Source of the DNA: JAYODW01 sp038116745
GTDB lineage: Bacteria; Pseudomonadota; Gammaproteobacteria; Ga0077536
DNA length: 10,622 nucleotides
Assembly: GCA_038116745.1 (NCBI GenBank)
Contig: JAYODW010000073.1
Coordinates: forward strand, 1-10,622
Reading direction: 5' to 3'
Each line of letters begins with the position of its first letter. Position 1 is the first letter of the stretch. The notes under the pieces were generated by a model. It had not been told where the DNA came from, searched no databases, and worked only from the letters and a program-made list of their open reading frames with translations. This document shows positions 1 to 5,852 of this stretch, in pieces. The position numbers were made by a program, and so were the translations under genes.

Positions 1-86
1 GCGGCATGGCGCCGGATCGGGAAACCCTGCGGTCCATCTACCGGGAGCTGATCGCCACTCGTGTGTCGGGCGGGGTGTTGGTTTGA
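1..86 (+). CDS. C-terminal tail of an unidentified protein (partial)
   Basis: A reading frame already open at the left edge runs to a TGA at 84-86 and encodes about 27 residues ending in IATRVSGGVLV. Its codons favour G or C in the third position, as the genes to the right do, and no other frame here looks as coding-like. The tail holds no recognisable motif, so I assign no family. It is followed by 162 non-coding bases and then the CoA-transferase gene on the same strand. An ATG at 6-8 is in frame, but a 26-codon gene starting there has no visible ribosome binding site in the window, so a truncated longer gene is the better reading. It could also be a chance open frame. Confidence 0.4.
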   Translation, partial: GMAPDRETLRSIYRELIATRVSGGVLV

Positions 87-248
87 GTTGCGGCGGTCCG
101 TTCAGGCTGGGTTCTGACCCCGCCTCAGCCTGCCAGGGCACATCTGAGGGACCGCGGCCGTTAATCTGCCCTTCGCTATACTCCGCAGCGTCTTTCTCTC
201 TCACAGACAAGCCTGATTTCTCCGCTGCATCCAGGAGTTGAACGGCTG
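87..248. other. Intergenic leader with a weak hairpin and a -10-like hexamer
   Basis: This gap separates the left-edge gene tail from the CoA-transferase. Arms CCTCAG (123-128) and CTGAGG (144-149) enclose a smaller pair TGCC/GGCA (131-134/137-140), which could fold as a hairpin downstream of the first gene. It is not followed by a T run, so it is not a standard intrinsic terminator. A TATACT hexamer lies at 177-182, about 66 bases before the next start codon, but no good -35 box stands 16-18 bases upstream of it. The promoter reading is therefore tentative. Confidence 0.3.
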
Positions 249-1448
249 ATGCCGAGCCCACTGAAACCCGCGTCAAGCGCGCTGTCGCGATTCCGGGTAA
301 TCGACCTGTCGCGCGTGCGCGCGGGTCCGAGCTGCGCGCGCCAGCTCGCCGACTGGGGTGCCGATGTCATCACGGTAGAGATGCCGGCCGCTCTCGATGA
401 GGGAGAGCCCCATGTCGGACCACGTGCCGGGCCGGACTTCACCAACCTGAACCGCAACAAGCGCAGCCTGACGGTCAATCTCAAGGAGCCCGCGGGCCGC
501 GAAATCATCGAGCGTCTGGTCGTCGATGCTGATGTCCTGCTGGAGAATTTCCGCCCTCAGGTGAAGACGCGGCTCGGTCTGGATTACGACACGCTTGCTG
601 CCCTGAATCCGCGTCTGGTGTACGCCAGCATTTCCGGGTTCGGGCAGGACGGGCCTTACCGCGACCGGCCCGGATTTGATCAGATTGCGCAGGCGATGGG
701 CGGCATGATGTCGGTCACCGGCAACCCCGCAGATGGTCCGATGCGCGCCGGGATCGCGGTGGCCGACCTGAGCGCCGGACTCTTCTGTGCATACGGGATC
801 CTGGTGGCCCTGCTCGAACGCGAGGTATCCGGCGCGGGGCAATGGGTGCAGACGTCGCTGCTGCAGGCCCAGGCATTCATGCTCGATTTTCAGGCGGCGC
901 GCTGGCTGATGGCGGGCGAAGTCCCGAGTCAGGACGGGAATTTCCACGCGACGATTGCACCCTGCGGTCGCTTCCGTGCAGCCGACGGCTATCTCAGCCT
1001 GGCCGTTGTGGGCGACACCCTGTGGCAGCGCTTCTGCCACGCCGCGGAACGCGCGGAATGGCTGGCGCGAGCAGAGTGGTCGCGTAACGCCGACCGATTG
1101 GCGGGGCGGGATGAGCTGCATGCAGCGGTCGAGTCCGTGCTGGGTGAACGACCGCGTAGCGAATGGGTAGAGCGTTTCAATGCGGCGGGTGTGCCGTGCG
1201 GCCCTATCAACGCCATTGATGAGCTGTTTGACGATCCCCAGGTGCGCCACCTCGGTCTCGTCCAGTCGCTCGAGCGCAGCGACGGTTCAGCGATCGATTA
1301 CCTGGGCCAGCCCGTGACGCTTTCGCGCACTCCGAGCCGGGTATCCCGACATACCCCTTCCCTGGGCGAACACACGGATGCGCTGCTGACTGAACTGGGT
1401 TACGACGCCGCGCAAGTGGCCGCATTGCGCAAGCGTGGCATCATCTGA
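249..1448 (+). CDS. Class III CoA-transferase (CaiB/BaiF family)
   Basis: Predicted to move coenzyme A from a donor thioester to a carboxylic acid, making the acid ready for further breakdown; cytoplasmic. The 399 residues match the usual length of about 400. Family landmarks occur in order: an N-terminal segment with VIDLSRVRAGP (residues 17-27, where most members have a Leu-Thr-like pair followed by GP), NRNKRSLTVNL at 68-78, ENFRP at 99-103, YASISGFGQDGPY at 125-137, and VADLSAGLF at 171-179, whose Asp173 aligns with the catalytic aspartate that forms the acyl-anhydride intermediate in formyl-CoA transferase. The ATG is preceded by AGGAG at 233-237. The intradiol dioxygenase gene follows after 39 bases on the same strand, so the two are probably co-transcribed and the substrate may be an aromatic or ring-fission acid. 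Family members act on oxalate, carnitine, succinate/benzylsuccinate, mesaconate and bile acids; sequence alone does not tell which applies here. Confidence 0.92.
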   Translation: MPSPLKPASSALSRFRVIDLSRVRAGPSCARQLADWGADVITVEMPAALDEGEPHVGPRAGPDFTNLNRNKRSLTVNLKEPAGREIIERLVVDADVLLENFRPQVKTRLGLDYDTLAALNPRLVYASISGFGQDGPYRDRPGFDQIAQAMGGMMSVTGNPADGPMRAGIAVADLSAGLFCAYGILVALLEREVSGAGQWVQTSLLQAQAFMLDFQAARWLMAGEVPSQDGNFHATIAPCGRFRAADGYLSLAVVGDTLWQRFCHAAERAEWLARAEWSRNADRLAGRDELHAAVESVLGERPRSEWVERFNAAGVPCGPINAIDELFDDPQVRHLGLVQSLERSDGSAIDYLGQPVTLSRTPSRVSRHTPSLGEHTDALLTELGYDAAQVAALRKRGII

Positions 1449-1487
1449 AGCGATCGACGGGGCCAACGAAAAACAGGGAGGATCCCG

Positions 1488-2321
1488 ATGCCACGCGTGA
1501 CCGACGAGAACCTGACCCAGACCGTGATTGGCGCCATGGCCGCGGACACGGCGCCGCGTACGCGCGAAGTCATGACGAGCCTGATTACGCATCTGCACGC
1601 GTTCGTCAGGGAGACGCGGCCGAGCATGGAGGAGTTCGTGCGCGCCTGCCGCTTCCTGGTGCGCGCCGGGGAAATCTCCGATGACCGGCGGGACGAATTT
1701 ATTCTGATCGCGAACCTGCTCGGCGTAGAGATCCTGATCGATATGCTGGCACACGAAGGGGATCCGCAGACCTGCGTGCTTGGCCCGATGTATCGGGACA
1801 ACGCGCCGGAATACCAGAACGGCGAGTCCATCGTGCTCGTGATGCCGGATGATGGCGAGGTCACCCTGGTGGAAGGCACCGTGCGCAATCGGGCGGGAGA
1901 GGCGATTGCCGACGCCGTCATTGACGTGTGGGAGCCGAACACGAACGGTCTGTACGAAAACCAGGATCCGGAGCAGCCCGACATGAATCTGCGCGGGCGA
2001 TTCCGCACCGATGAGCAGGGGCATTACGCGATCCGCTGTCTGCGTCCCTGCGGCTACCCGACGCCCTACGACGGCCCCGGCGGGGACCTGCTCAAAATGC
2101 TCGGGCGGAGCCCGTTAAGGCCGGCCCACATCCATTTCTGTATAGCGGCGTCGGGTTACCGGTCTATCGTGTCACAGCTCTACGACGCGGCCGATCCAAC
2201 GCTCGAAAACGACGCTATTTTTGCCGTCAAGGACTCGCTGGTCAAAACGTTTGCACCAGCACCTGCAGGCGCCAACGCTGCTCTCAGGGTGCAGCATGAC
2301 TGGGTTTTGAGTCCGGGATAG
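1488..2321 (+). CDS. Intradiol ring-cleavage dioxygenase (catechol/hydroxyquinol 1,2-dioxygenase family)
   Basis: Predicted non-heme Fe(III) enzyme that opens a catechol-type ring between its two hydroxyls using O2. The 277-residue length fits the catechol, chlorocatechol and hydroxyquinol 1,2-dioxygenases. The N-terminal half (about 1-100) is the helical linker and dimerisation domain typical of this subgroup. The catalytic beta-sandwich follows, with DVWEPNTNGLYENQDP (146-161), NLRGRFRTDEQGHY (167-180), GYPTPYDGP (189-197) and RPAHIHF (211-217). The four expected iron ligands are all present: Tyr156, Tyr190, His214 and His216. The start has a strong AGGGAGG site at 1475-1481, six bases upstream. 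The presence of the N-terminal domain argues against protocatechuate 3,4-dioxygenase. Choosing between catechol (product cis,cis-muconate) and hydroxyquinol (product maleylacetate) would need a neighbouring muconate cycloisomerase or maleylacetate reductase, and neither is in the window. Confidence 0.93.
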   Translation: MPRVTDENLTQTVIGAMAADTAPRTREVMTSLITHLHAFVRETRPSMEEFVRACRFLVRAGEISDDRRDEFILIANLLGVEILIDMLAHEGDPQTCVLGPMYRDNAPEYQNGESIVLVMPDDGEVTLVEGTVRNRAGEAIADAVIDVWEPNTNGLYENQDPEQPDMNLRGRFRTDEQGHYAIRCLRPCGYPTPYDGPGGDLLKMLGRSPLRPAHIHFCIAASGYRSIVSQLYDAADPTLENDAIFAVKDSLVKTFAPAPAGANAALRVQHDWVLSPG

Positions 2322-2482
2322 ACAGGCCCCGTCCTGAGCGTCAGCGATGCAATAACAGTCCTGGCGCATCCGAGCTGCGACTTTCGCAGTGTCGCTGCCG
2401 TGCGCAGGCCAGGTTGAGAGAGATGCTGTGGGGTGACTGGCTAAGCCGGCCCGCGCCAGCGAACGGGTTGCGACGGTGACGT

Positions 2483-2506
2483 TTTGTTAGTCCTAGGACT
2501 AACAAA
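2483..2506. repeat. Perfect 24-base palindrome
   Basis: The half-site TTTGTTAGTCCT is followed immediately by its exact reverse complement, centred between 2494 and 2495 on CCTAGG. Sixteen of the 24 bases are A or T, which stands out in this GC-rich sequence. Such symmetry is typical of an operator for a homodimeric regulator. It could also fold as a 10-pair stem with a CTAG loop. It sits between converging genes rather than in front of a visible start codon, so its target is unclear. I do not recognise the site as that of a particular regulator. Confidence 0.85.
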
Positions 2507-2581
2507 TGGCGAAACAGGCCGGGTGGGGTTCACCCACCCATTCAGACGCTGCAGGTGCAGCGAGTATCTGCTGATCGGGTG

Positions 2582-2636
2582 ACGGCAGCCGGGACCGGCC
2601 TGCCGTTTGCCTGAGCCTGCGGTCGCGGGCTCAGGC
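2582..2636. repeat. Two adjacent long stem-loops, possible terminator for convergent genes
   Basis: The first stem pairs ACGGCA (2582-2587) with TGCCGT (2601-2606) and GCCGG (2588-2592) with CCGGC (2595-2599), leaving one bulged C at 2600. Two bases later a second stem pairs GCCTGAGCC (2609-2617) with GGCTCAGGC (2628-2636), with a GU pair and a GC/GC pair continuing inward to a GGTC loop. Their place just past the DUF3237 stop codon and downstream of the dioxygenase suits a two-way transcription stop, or protection of mRNA 3' ends. The first stem is followed by only three Ts (2606-2608) on the plus strand and the second by none, so neither is a textbook Rho-independent terminator. Confidence 0.5.
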
Positions 2637-2653
2637 GGGCGACGGCGTTCGGC

Positions 2654-3112
2654 TCAGTCGTTCATCACCGCGAAGACCTGGTATTCCACCCGGCCGTCGC
2701 GCACGCGACCCTGGCCAATGCAGATCAGGTTGTTGACCCACTGGTAGCGCGGGTCGCCGGTCTGCATGCGCGGGGTGGTGAAGAAATAGTTGTCACCATA
2801 ATCCGTCGCACCGTCTCCGGCGATCGCGTTCTGGACCGCTTCGGTCATTTCGACATGGCCGTTGTACTGCACGTAGATGAACGCGCCGTCATCGGTTTCG
2901 AAGGTTGCGCGGACATCGAGATGGCCGTAGCCATCCGCGCCAACCGCCAGCCAGTCCGCGCAGCCCGCATCGCGGAGCTTGCCCTTCAGCCGCGGGCCTT
3001 CAAAGGCGCCGCCGTGAACTTCGACGATGAGGCGGTGGCCGTAGGGTCCCTGGCCAAGGTCAAGGCCATCGCCGAGGTTGGCGTGGTAGGTCATTAAGGG
3101 TTCGAGGCGCAT
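2654..3112 (-). CDS. DUF3237 (UPF0311) family protein
   Basis: A 152-residue soluble protein of the DUF3237 family, recognised from the run of conserved elements: an N-terminal strand, VEVHGGAFEGPRLKG (residues 31-45), an ADW segment near 52-54, DVRATFETDDGAFIYVQYNG (66-85), and a late segment with FFTTPRMQTGDPRYQWVNN where the family has its conserved F-x-T-x-P-x-F/M pattern. The length is normal for the family. No catalytic function is established for it; members are often found among genes for breakdown of CoA-bound or ring compounds. The ATG at 3112 has an AGGGGAG site about seven bases upstream; an in-frame Met at residue 7 is a less likely start. It is the last gene of a minus-strand unit, 75 bases after the second acyl-CoA dehydrogenase. 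No signal peptide or membrane segment is visible. Confidence 0.85.
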   Translation of the reverse strand: MRLEPLMTYHANLGDGLDLGQGPYGHRLIVEVHGGAFEGPRLKGKLRDAGCADWLAVGADGYGHLDVRATFETDDGAFIYVQYNGHVEMTEAVQNAIAGDGATDYGDNYFFTTPRMQTGDPRYQWVNNLICIGQGRVRDGRVEYQVFAVMND

Positions 3113-3142
3113 GGTGGTTCTCCCCTGTGAGTCTTGGTGGTG

Positions 3143-3164
3143 GCGCCGGTGCCGCGACCGGCGC
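3143..3164. repeat. Inter-cistronic hairpin between an acyl-CoA dehydrogenase and DUF3237
   Basis: Arms GCGCCGGT (3143-3150) and ACCGGCGC (3157-3164) are exact reverse complements with a six-base loop. The hairpin lies in the 75-base gap between the acyl-CoA dehydrogenase stop codon and the DUF3237 ribosome binding site. On the minus strand it is followed by an A/C-rich stretch rather than Ts, so a full terminator is unlikely. It may stabilise the upstream message or lower expression of DUF3237 relative to the dehydrogenases. Confidence 0.5.
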
Positions 3165-3187
3165 TGGATTGATGCACTCCCTGCTGC

Positions 3188-4456
3188 TCAGTCGCGGACG
3201 CCTTTCGGCGCACGCTGCTTCATGAAGCCGAACATGTAGCCGGCCACGCGACGCATCTGGATCTCCTCCGCGCCTTCGGTGATGCGGTAGCGCCGGTGGT
3301 GACGATAGATATGCTCAAAAGGCTTGTGGCGCGAATAGCCCATGCCGCCGTGGACCTGCATCGCGCGATCCGCGGCCTCGCAGCACAGGCGGTTGCCCCA
3401 GTAGTTGCACATGGACACCTTGTCGGACACCGAAAACGCACCGTAGGTGTCCATCATCCAGGCGGTTTTATGCACCAGCGCGCGCAGCATTTCGCACTGC
3501 GTCTGCAGTTCGACCAGCGGAAACTGGATCCCCTGATTGCTCGCCAGCGGCTTGCCGAAGGGTTTGCGCTCGCGCGCATAGGCGACGGCTTCGTTGATGC
3601 AGAACTGCGCCGCGCCCAGGCTCGAGGCGGCCTGCCGGATCCGATTTTCATTGAAAAAGTGCTGCACCACCTGCAGACCGCGACCCTCGCCGCCGAAGAT
3701 GGCGCTGTCCGGCACGCGCACGTCCCTGAGCGTGATGTGCCCGTGGTCGGTCGGCATGTTGAACGTCCACAGGAGCTCTTCGAGTCTGAAGCCGGGGCTG
3801 TCGGTAGGCACGATGAAGGCGGTGATGCCGTCGCCGTCGCCGGCCTTGCCCGAGGTACGCGCGAAGATCAGATCGGCGGGTGCGGTATGGATCCCCGTGT
3901 TCCAGGTCTTCTCGCCGTTGATACGCCAGCCGTCGCCGTCGCGGACCGCCGTGGTCTCCATGTGAGTGGCGTCGGAGCCATGGTCGGGCTCGGTGATGCC
4001 GAACGCCATGAAACCCTGGCCGGTAGCCAGAGGCTCAACCCAGGCCTCTTTCTGCGCCTCGCTGCCGTACTCGAGCATCAGCAGCAGACCGATGTTGTTG
4101 GCGACGATGGCGTGTTCGTTCTGCAGGTCGCAGTGCAGGCCAAGACCGCGTGACGCCAGATGCTCACGGATGATGGCCATGCCGAGGTTGGTGCCGTCGC
4201 GGCCGCCGAATGCCTTGGGAAAGGCATAGCGGAAATGACCCGCCGCATCCGCCCGACGCCGGGCTTCGGCGAGCAGGGCCTCCCACTCCTCGCGCGGGCG
4301 ACCACCGTTATCCCAGTCGGTGCGCGCGTGCTCGCGGCGGTGGTCAAAAAAGCGGATGTTGTCGTCGGTGGCTTCGAGCGGCTTGATTTCGCGCTCGATG
4401 AAATCGTCCAGTTCCTGGAGATAGGCCGCCAGTTCGGCCGGTATGTCGAAGTTCAC
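3188..4456 (-). CDS. Acyl-CoA dehydrogenase, long N-terminal variant (second of a tandem pair)
   Basis: FAD-dependent enzyme expected to introduce a trans-2 double bond into an acyl-CoA, passing electrons to electron-transfer flavoprotein. The 422 residues exceed the usual 380 or so. The excess lies near the N-terminus: a polar segment of about 30-40 residues (roughly 30-70, rich in Arg, Asp and Glu) separates the first helix from the segment that ends in FPKAFGGRDG (79-88). Later landmarks are standard: FGITEPDHGSD (152-162), RKPFGKPL (297-304), QVHGGMGYSRHKPFEHIYR (367-385) and ITEGAEEIQ (392-400), where Glu394 takes the place of the catalytic base of medium-chain acyl-CoA dehydrogenase. 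Translation starts at a GTG that overlaps the upstream gene's TGA by four bases, with an AAGGAGG site (4461-4467) inside that gene, so translation is probably coupled. Chain length and substrate cannot be told. Confidence 0.92.
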   Translation of the reverse strand: MNFDIPAELAAYLQELDDFIEREIKPLEATDDNIRFFDHRREHARTDWDNGGRPREEWEALLAEARRRADAAGHFRYAFPKAFGGRDGTNLGMAIIREHLASRGLGLHCDLQNEHAIVANNIGLLLMLEYGSEAQKEAWVEPLATGQGFMAFGITEPDHGSDATHMETTAVRDGDGWRINGEKTWNTGIHTAPADLIFARTSGKAGDGDGITAFIVPTDSPGFRLEELLWTFNMPTDHGHITLRDVRVPDSAIFGGEGRGLQVVQHFFNENRIRQAASSLGAAQFCINEAVAYARERKPFGKPLASNQGIQFPLVELQTQCEMLRALVHKTAWMMDTYGAFSVSDKVSMCNYWGNRLCCEAADRAMQVHGGMGYSRHKPFEHIYRHHRRYRITEGAEEIQMRRVAGYMFGFMKQRAPKGVRD

Positions 4457-4467
4457 GAAACCTCCTT
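4453..4467 (-). promoter_or_regulatory. Coupled ribosome binding site and GTGA start/stop overlap
   Basis: Read on the minus strand, AAGGAGG (4467-4461) is four bases before the GTG start (4456-4454) of the longer acyl-CoA dehydrogenase. The same bases encode the Lys-Glu near the end of the upstream acyl-CoA dehydrogenase, whose TGA stop is 4455-4453. The near-perfect Shine-Dalgarno sequence fixes the GTG as the start and suggests that ribosomes finishing the first gene restart on the second, giving comparable amounts of both proteins. Confidence 0.85.
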
Positions 4468-5610
4468 GAGTAGTTCGCGCGCAATGATGACGCGCTGAAT
4501 TTCGCTGGTGCCTTCATAGATGGTCGTCACGCGGACGTCGCGGGCGTAGCGCTCCAGCGGATATTCCTCGGTGTAGCCGGCGCCTCCCATCAGCTGCAGG
4601 GCGTCGTAGCAGGCGCGGTTCGCCTTCTCGCTGGCGAAGAGCTTGGCCATGGACGCGGCTTTCATATACGGCTGGCCGTTTTCCTTCAGCCAGGCGGCGT
4701 GCAGCACGAGCAGGCGCGCGGCCTCGAGATTGGTATAGGTATCGGCAAGGGTGAACTGGATCCCCTGAAAGTCGGCGATGCGCTGGCCGAACTGCTCGCG
4801 CTCGGTAACGTAGCGGCGCGCGAAATCGATCGCCGCGCCGCCCACGCCTAGCGCCAGCGAGCCGATGCCGATACGCCCGCCGGTCAGCTCACCCACCGCA
4901 ATGCGGAAGCCCGAGTTTTCCTGGCCGAGCATCGCGTCGGCGCCGACGCGGCAGTCTTCGAGCACGACGGGGTTGGTGCTCGAGGCGCGCTGGCCCATCT
5001 TGTGCTCCGCACGGCCGATGGTGACGCCGGGATTGTCTGCATCGACGAGGAAACAGGAGATCCCTTTTCCCGGCGGCGCGCTGGGATCGGTGACCGCCCA
5101 GACCACGAAAAAGCCCGCGTACTCGGCGCTCGAGATCCACATCTTGGTGCCGTTCAGCACCCAGCCGTCGCCGTCGCGGGTGGCGCGCGTGCTCATGCGG
5201 GATGGATCTGACCCGGCGCCGGTTTCAGACAGGCAGAAAGAGCCGCAGGGGTGGGTGCCGTTGCACAGAGGCTCGATGTAGCGACGTTTCTGCGCGTCGC
5301 TGCCGATGGACTGAATCACCTCGCCGACCAGGTTGTTGACTGACATGGCGACGGCCGTTGCCGCACAGGCGCGGGCGATCTCAGTCACCGCGACGCTGAA
5401 GGCCACCACGCCAGCACCCGTGCCGCCGAATTCGGGATCGACGTTCAGTCCCATGAAACCGAGCTCCGCCAGCTGCTTGAGACCAGCGAGGTAGCGCGCC
5501 CGACCGTCAGCAGCCTCCATGGCGGCGGCATGTGGGGCGAGCTCGCTCTCGGCGAAGCGTCGGGCGGTGTCCTGAATGAGGGCCTGCTCTTCGGTCAGGG
5601 CGAATTGCAT
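4453..5610 (-). CDS. Acyl-CoA dehydrogenase (first of a tandem pair)
   Basis: FAD-dependent acyl-CoA dehydrogenase of normal length (385 residues). Landmarks in order: the N-terminal helical domain starting FALTEEQALIQDTARRFA (residues 3-20), SFCLSETGAGSD (124-135) at the flavin and substrate site, WISSAEYA (158-165), TEREQFGQRIADFQGIQF (269-286), MGGAGYTEEYPLERYARD (341-358) and IYEGTSEIQR (364-373). Glu366 is the expected catalytic base. The match to the short-chain, branched-chain and isovaleryl-type subgroup looks close, but the sequence does not settle the substrate. The ATG at 5610 has an AGGAAA site about eight bases upstream. It is the promoter-proximal gene of the minus-strand unit with the second dehydrogenase and DUF3237, and is divergent from the Nudix gene. 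It shares the overall fold but not close sequence with its partner, so the pair is not a recent duplication. Confidence 0.95.
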   Translation of the reverse strand: MQFALTEEQALIQDTARRFAESELAPHAAAMEAADGRARYLAGLKQLAELGFMGLNVDPEFGGTGAGVVAFSVAVTEIARACAATAVAMSVNNLVGEVIQSIGSDAQKRRYIEPLCNGTHPCGSFCLSETGAGSDPSRMSTRATRDGDGWVLNGTKMWISSAEYAGFFVVWAVTDPSAPPGKGISCFLVDADNPGVTIGRAEHKMGQRASSTNPVVLEDCRVGADAMLGQENSGFRIAVGELTGGRIGIGSLALGVGGAAIDFARRYVTEREQFGQRIADFQGIQFTLADTYTNLEAARLLVLHAAWLKENGQPYMKAASMAKLFASEKANRACYDALQLMGGAGYTEEYPLERYARDVRVTTIYEGTSEIQRVIIARELLKEVS

Positions 5611-5852
5611 CGAAGTTTCCTGGCTGCTGAAGACGAGCGCGGCATGATACCGCGCTGCTTTCTTCGGTCGCAGGGCGGACAGGGCTGGCTGCCGATGGCA
5701 GTCCGTCTGTAAGACGAGGGCCGCGGTGAGCGCCCGCCCGGCGCCTCTGGCAGAATTCCGTTGCCGCGCTGTGGCCGACGCTGACGCAGACGGGCAGAGC
5801 GGTCACGCGTCAGCGGCGTGAAAAACATAGGCGGGAGCAGAAGGAAAGCGCA
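5611..5852. promoter_or_regulatory. Divergent promoter region between the acyl-CoA dehydrogenase unit and the Nudix gene
   Basis: This 242-base region must supply promoters for both flanking units. Near its left end an inverted repeat, AGCGCGG (5636-5642) and CCGCGCT (5650-5656) with a seven-base spacer, encloses a minus-strand TATCAT hexamer (5649-5644) that resembles a -10 box 34 bases before the dehydrogenase start; the best -35 candidate is poor (CTGCGA). Near its right end a second inverted repeat, CGCTGACGC (5779-5787) and GCGTCAGCG (5807-5815), lies 37 bases before the Nudix start. The Nudix ribosome binding site is AAGGA at 5841-5845. No confident gene lies in this region. Confidence 0.5.

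Larger units (their letters stand above)
2322..2653. other. Convergent intergenic region with a cluster of six inverted repeats
   Basis: This 332-base gap lies between the 3' ends of the ring-cleavage dioxygenase (plus strand) and the DUF3237 gene (minus strand), so it holds neither gene's promoter. I find no convincing gene in it. It contains six inverted repeats: 2375-2389 (CTGCGA/TCGCAG, 3-base loop), 2483-2506 (perfect palindrome), 2521-2539 (GGGTGGG/CCCACCC, 5-base loop), 2547-2562 (CGCTGCA/TGCAGCG, 2-base spacer), 2582-2606 (11 pairs with one bulged C at 2600) and 2609-2636 (9 perfect pairs plus further pairing inside). None has a proper T run after it on either strand. The region may end transcription from both sides, encode a structured RNA, or be a relic of a mobile or repetitive element. 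Confidence 0.7.

Noticed and set aside
273..1250. Long minus-strand open frame opposite the CoA-transferase
   Set aside because: Its protein shows no family motif and lies wholly antisense to a well-conserved gene; GC-rich genes commonly give such mirror frames.
1287..2024. Minus-strand open frame spanning the end of the CoA-transferase and most of the dioxygenase
   Set aside because: It crosses two real genes and their gap, contains no recognisable domain, and is explained by codon bias on the plus strand.
2172..2369. Minus-strand open frame overlapping the end of the ring-cleavage dioxygenase
   Set aside because: Mostly antisense to the dioxygenase C-terminus, with no ribosome binding site recognised and no motif.
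2506..2574. Possible 22-codon plus-strand peptide starting at the right edge of the palindrome
   Set aside because: There is no ribosome binding site, the start lies at the edge of the inverted repeat, and the peptide has no recognisable features.
2582..2636. Calling the paired stems a definite Rho-independent terminator
   Set aside because: Neither stem is followed by a T-rich run on the relevant strand; only three Ts follow the first stem.
3296..4153. Plus-strand open frame of 285 codons opposite the longer acyl-CoA dehydrogenase
   Set aside because: The opposite strand encodes a protein with full catalytic motifs; the antisense product has repeated low-information His/Arg/Val runs typical of a shadow.
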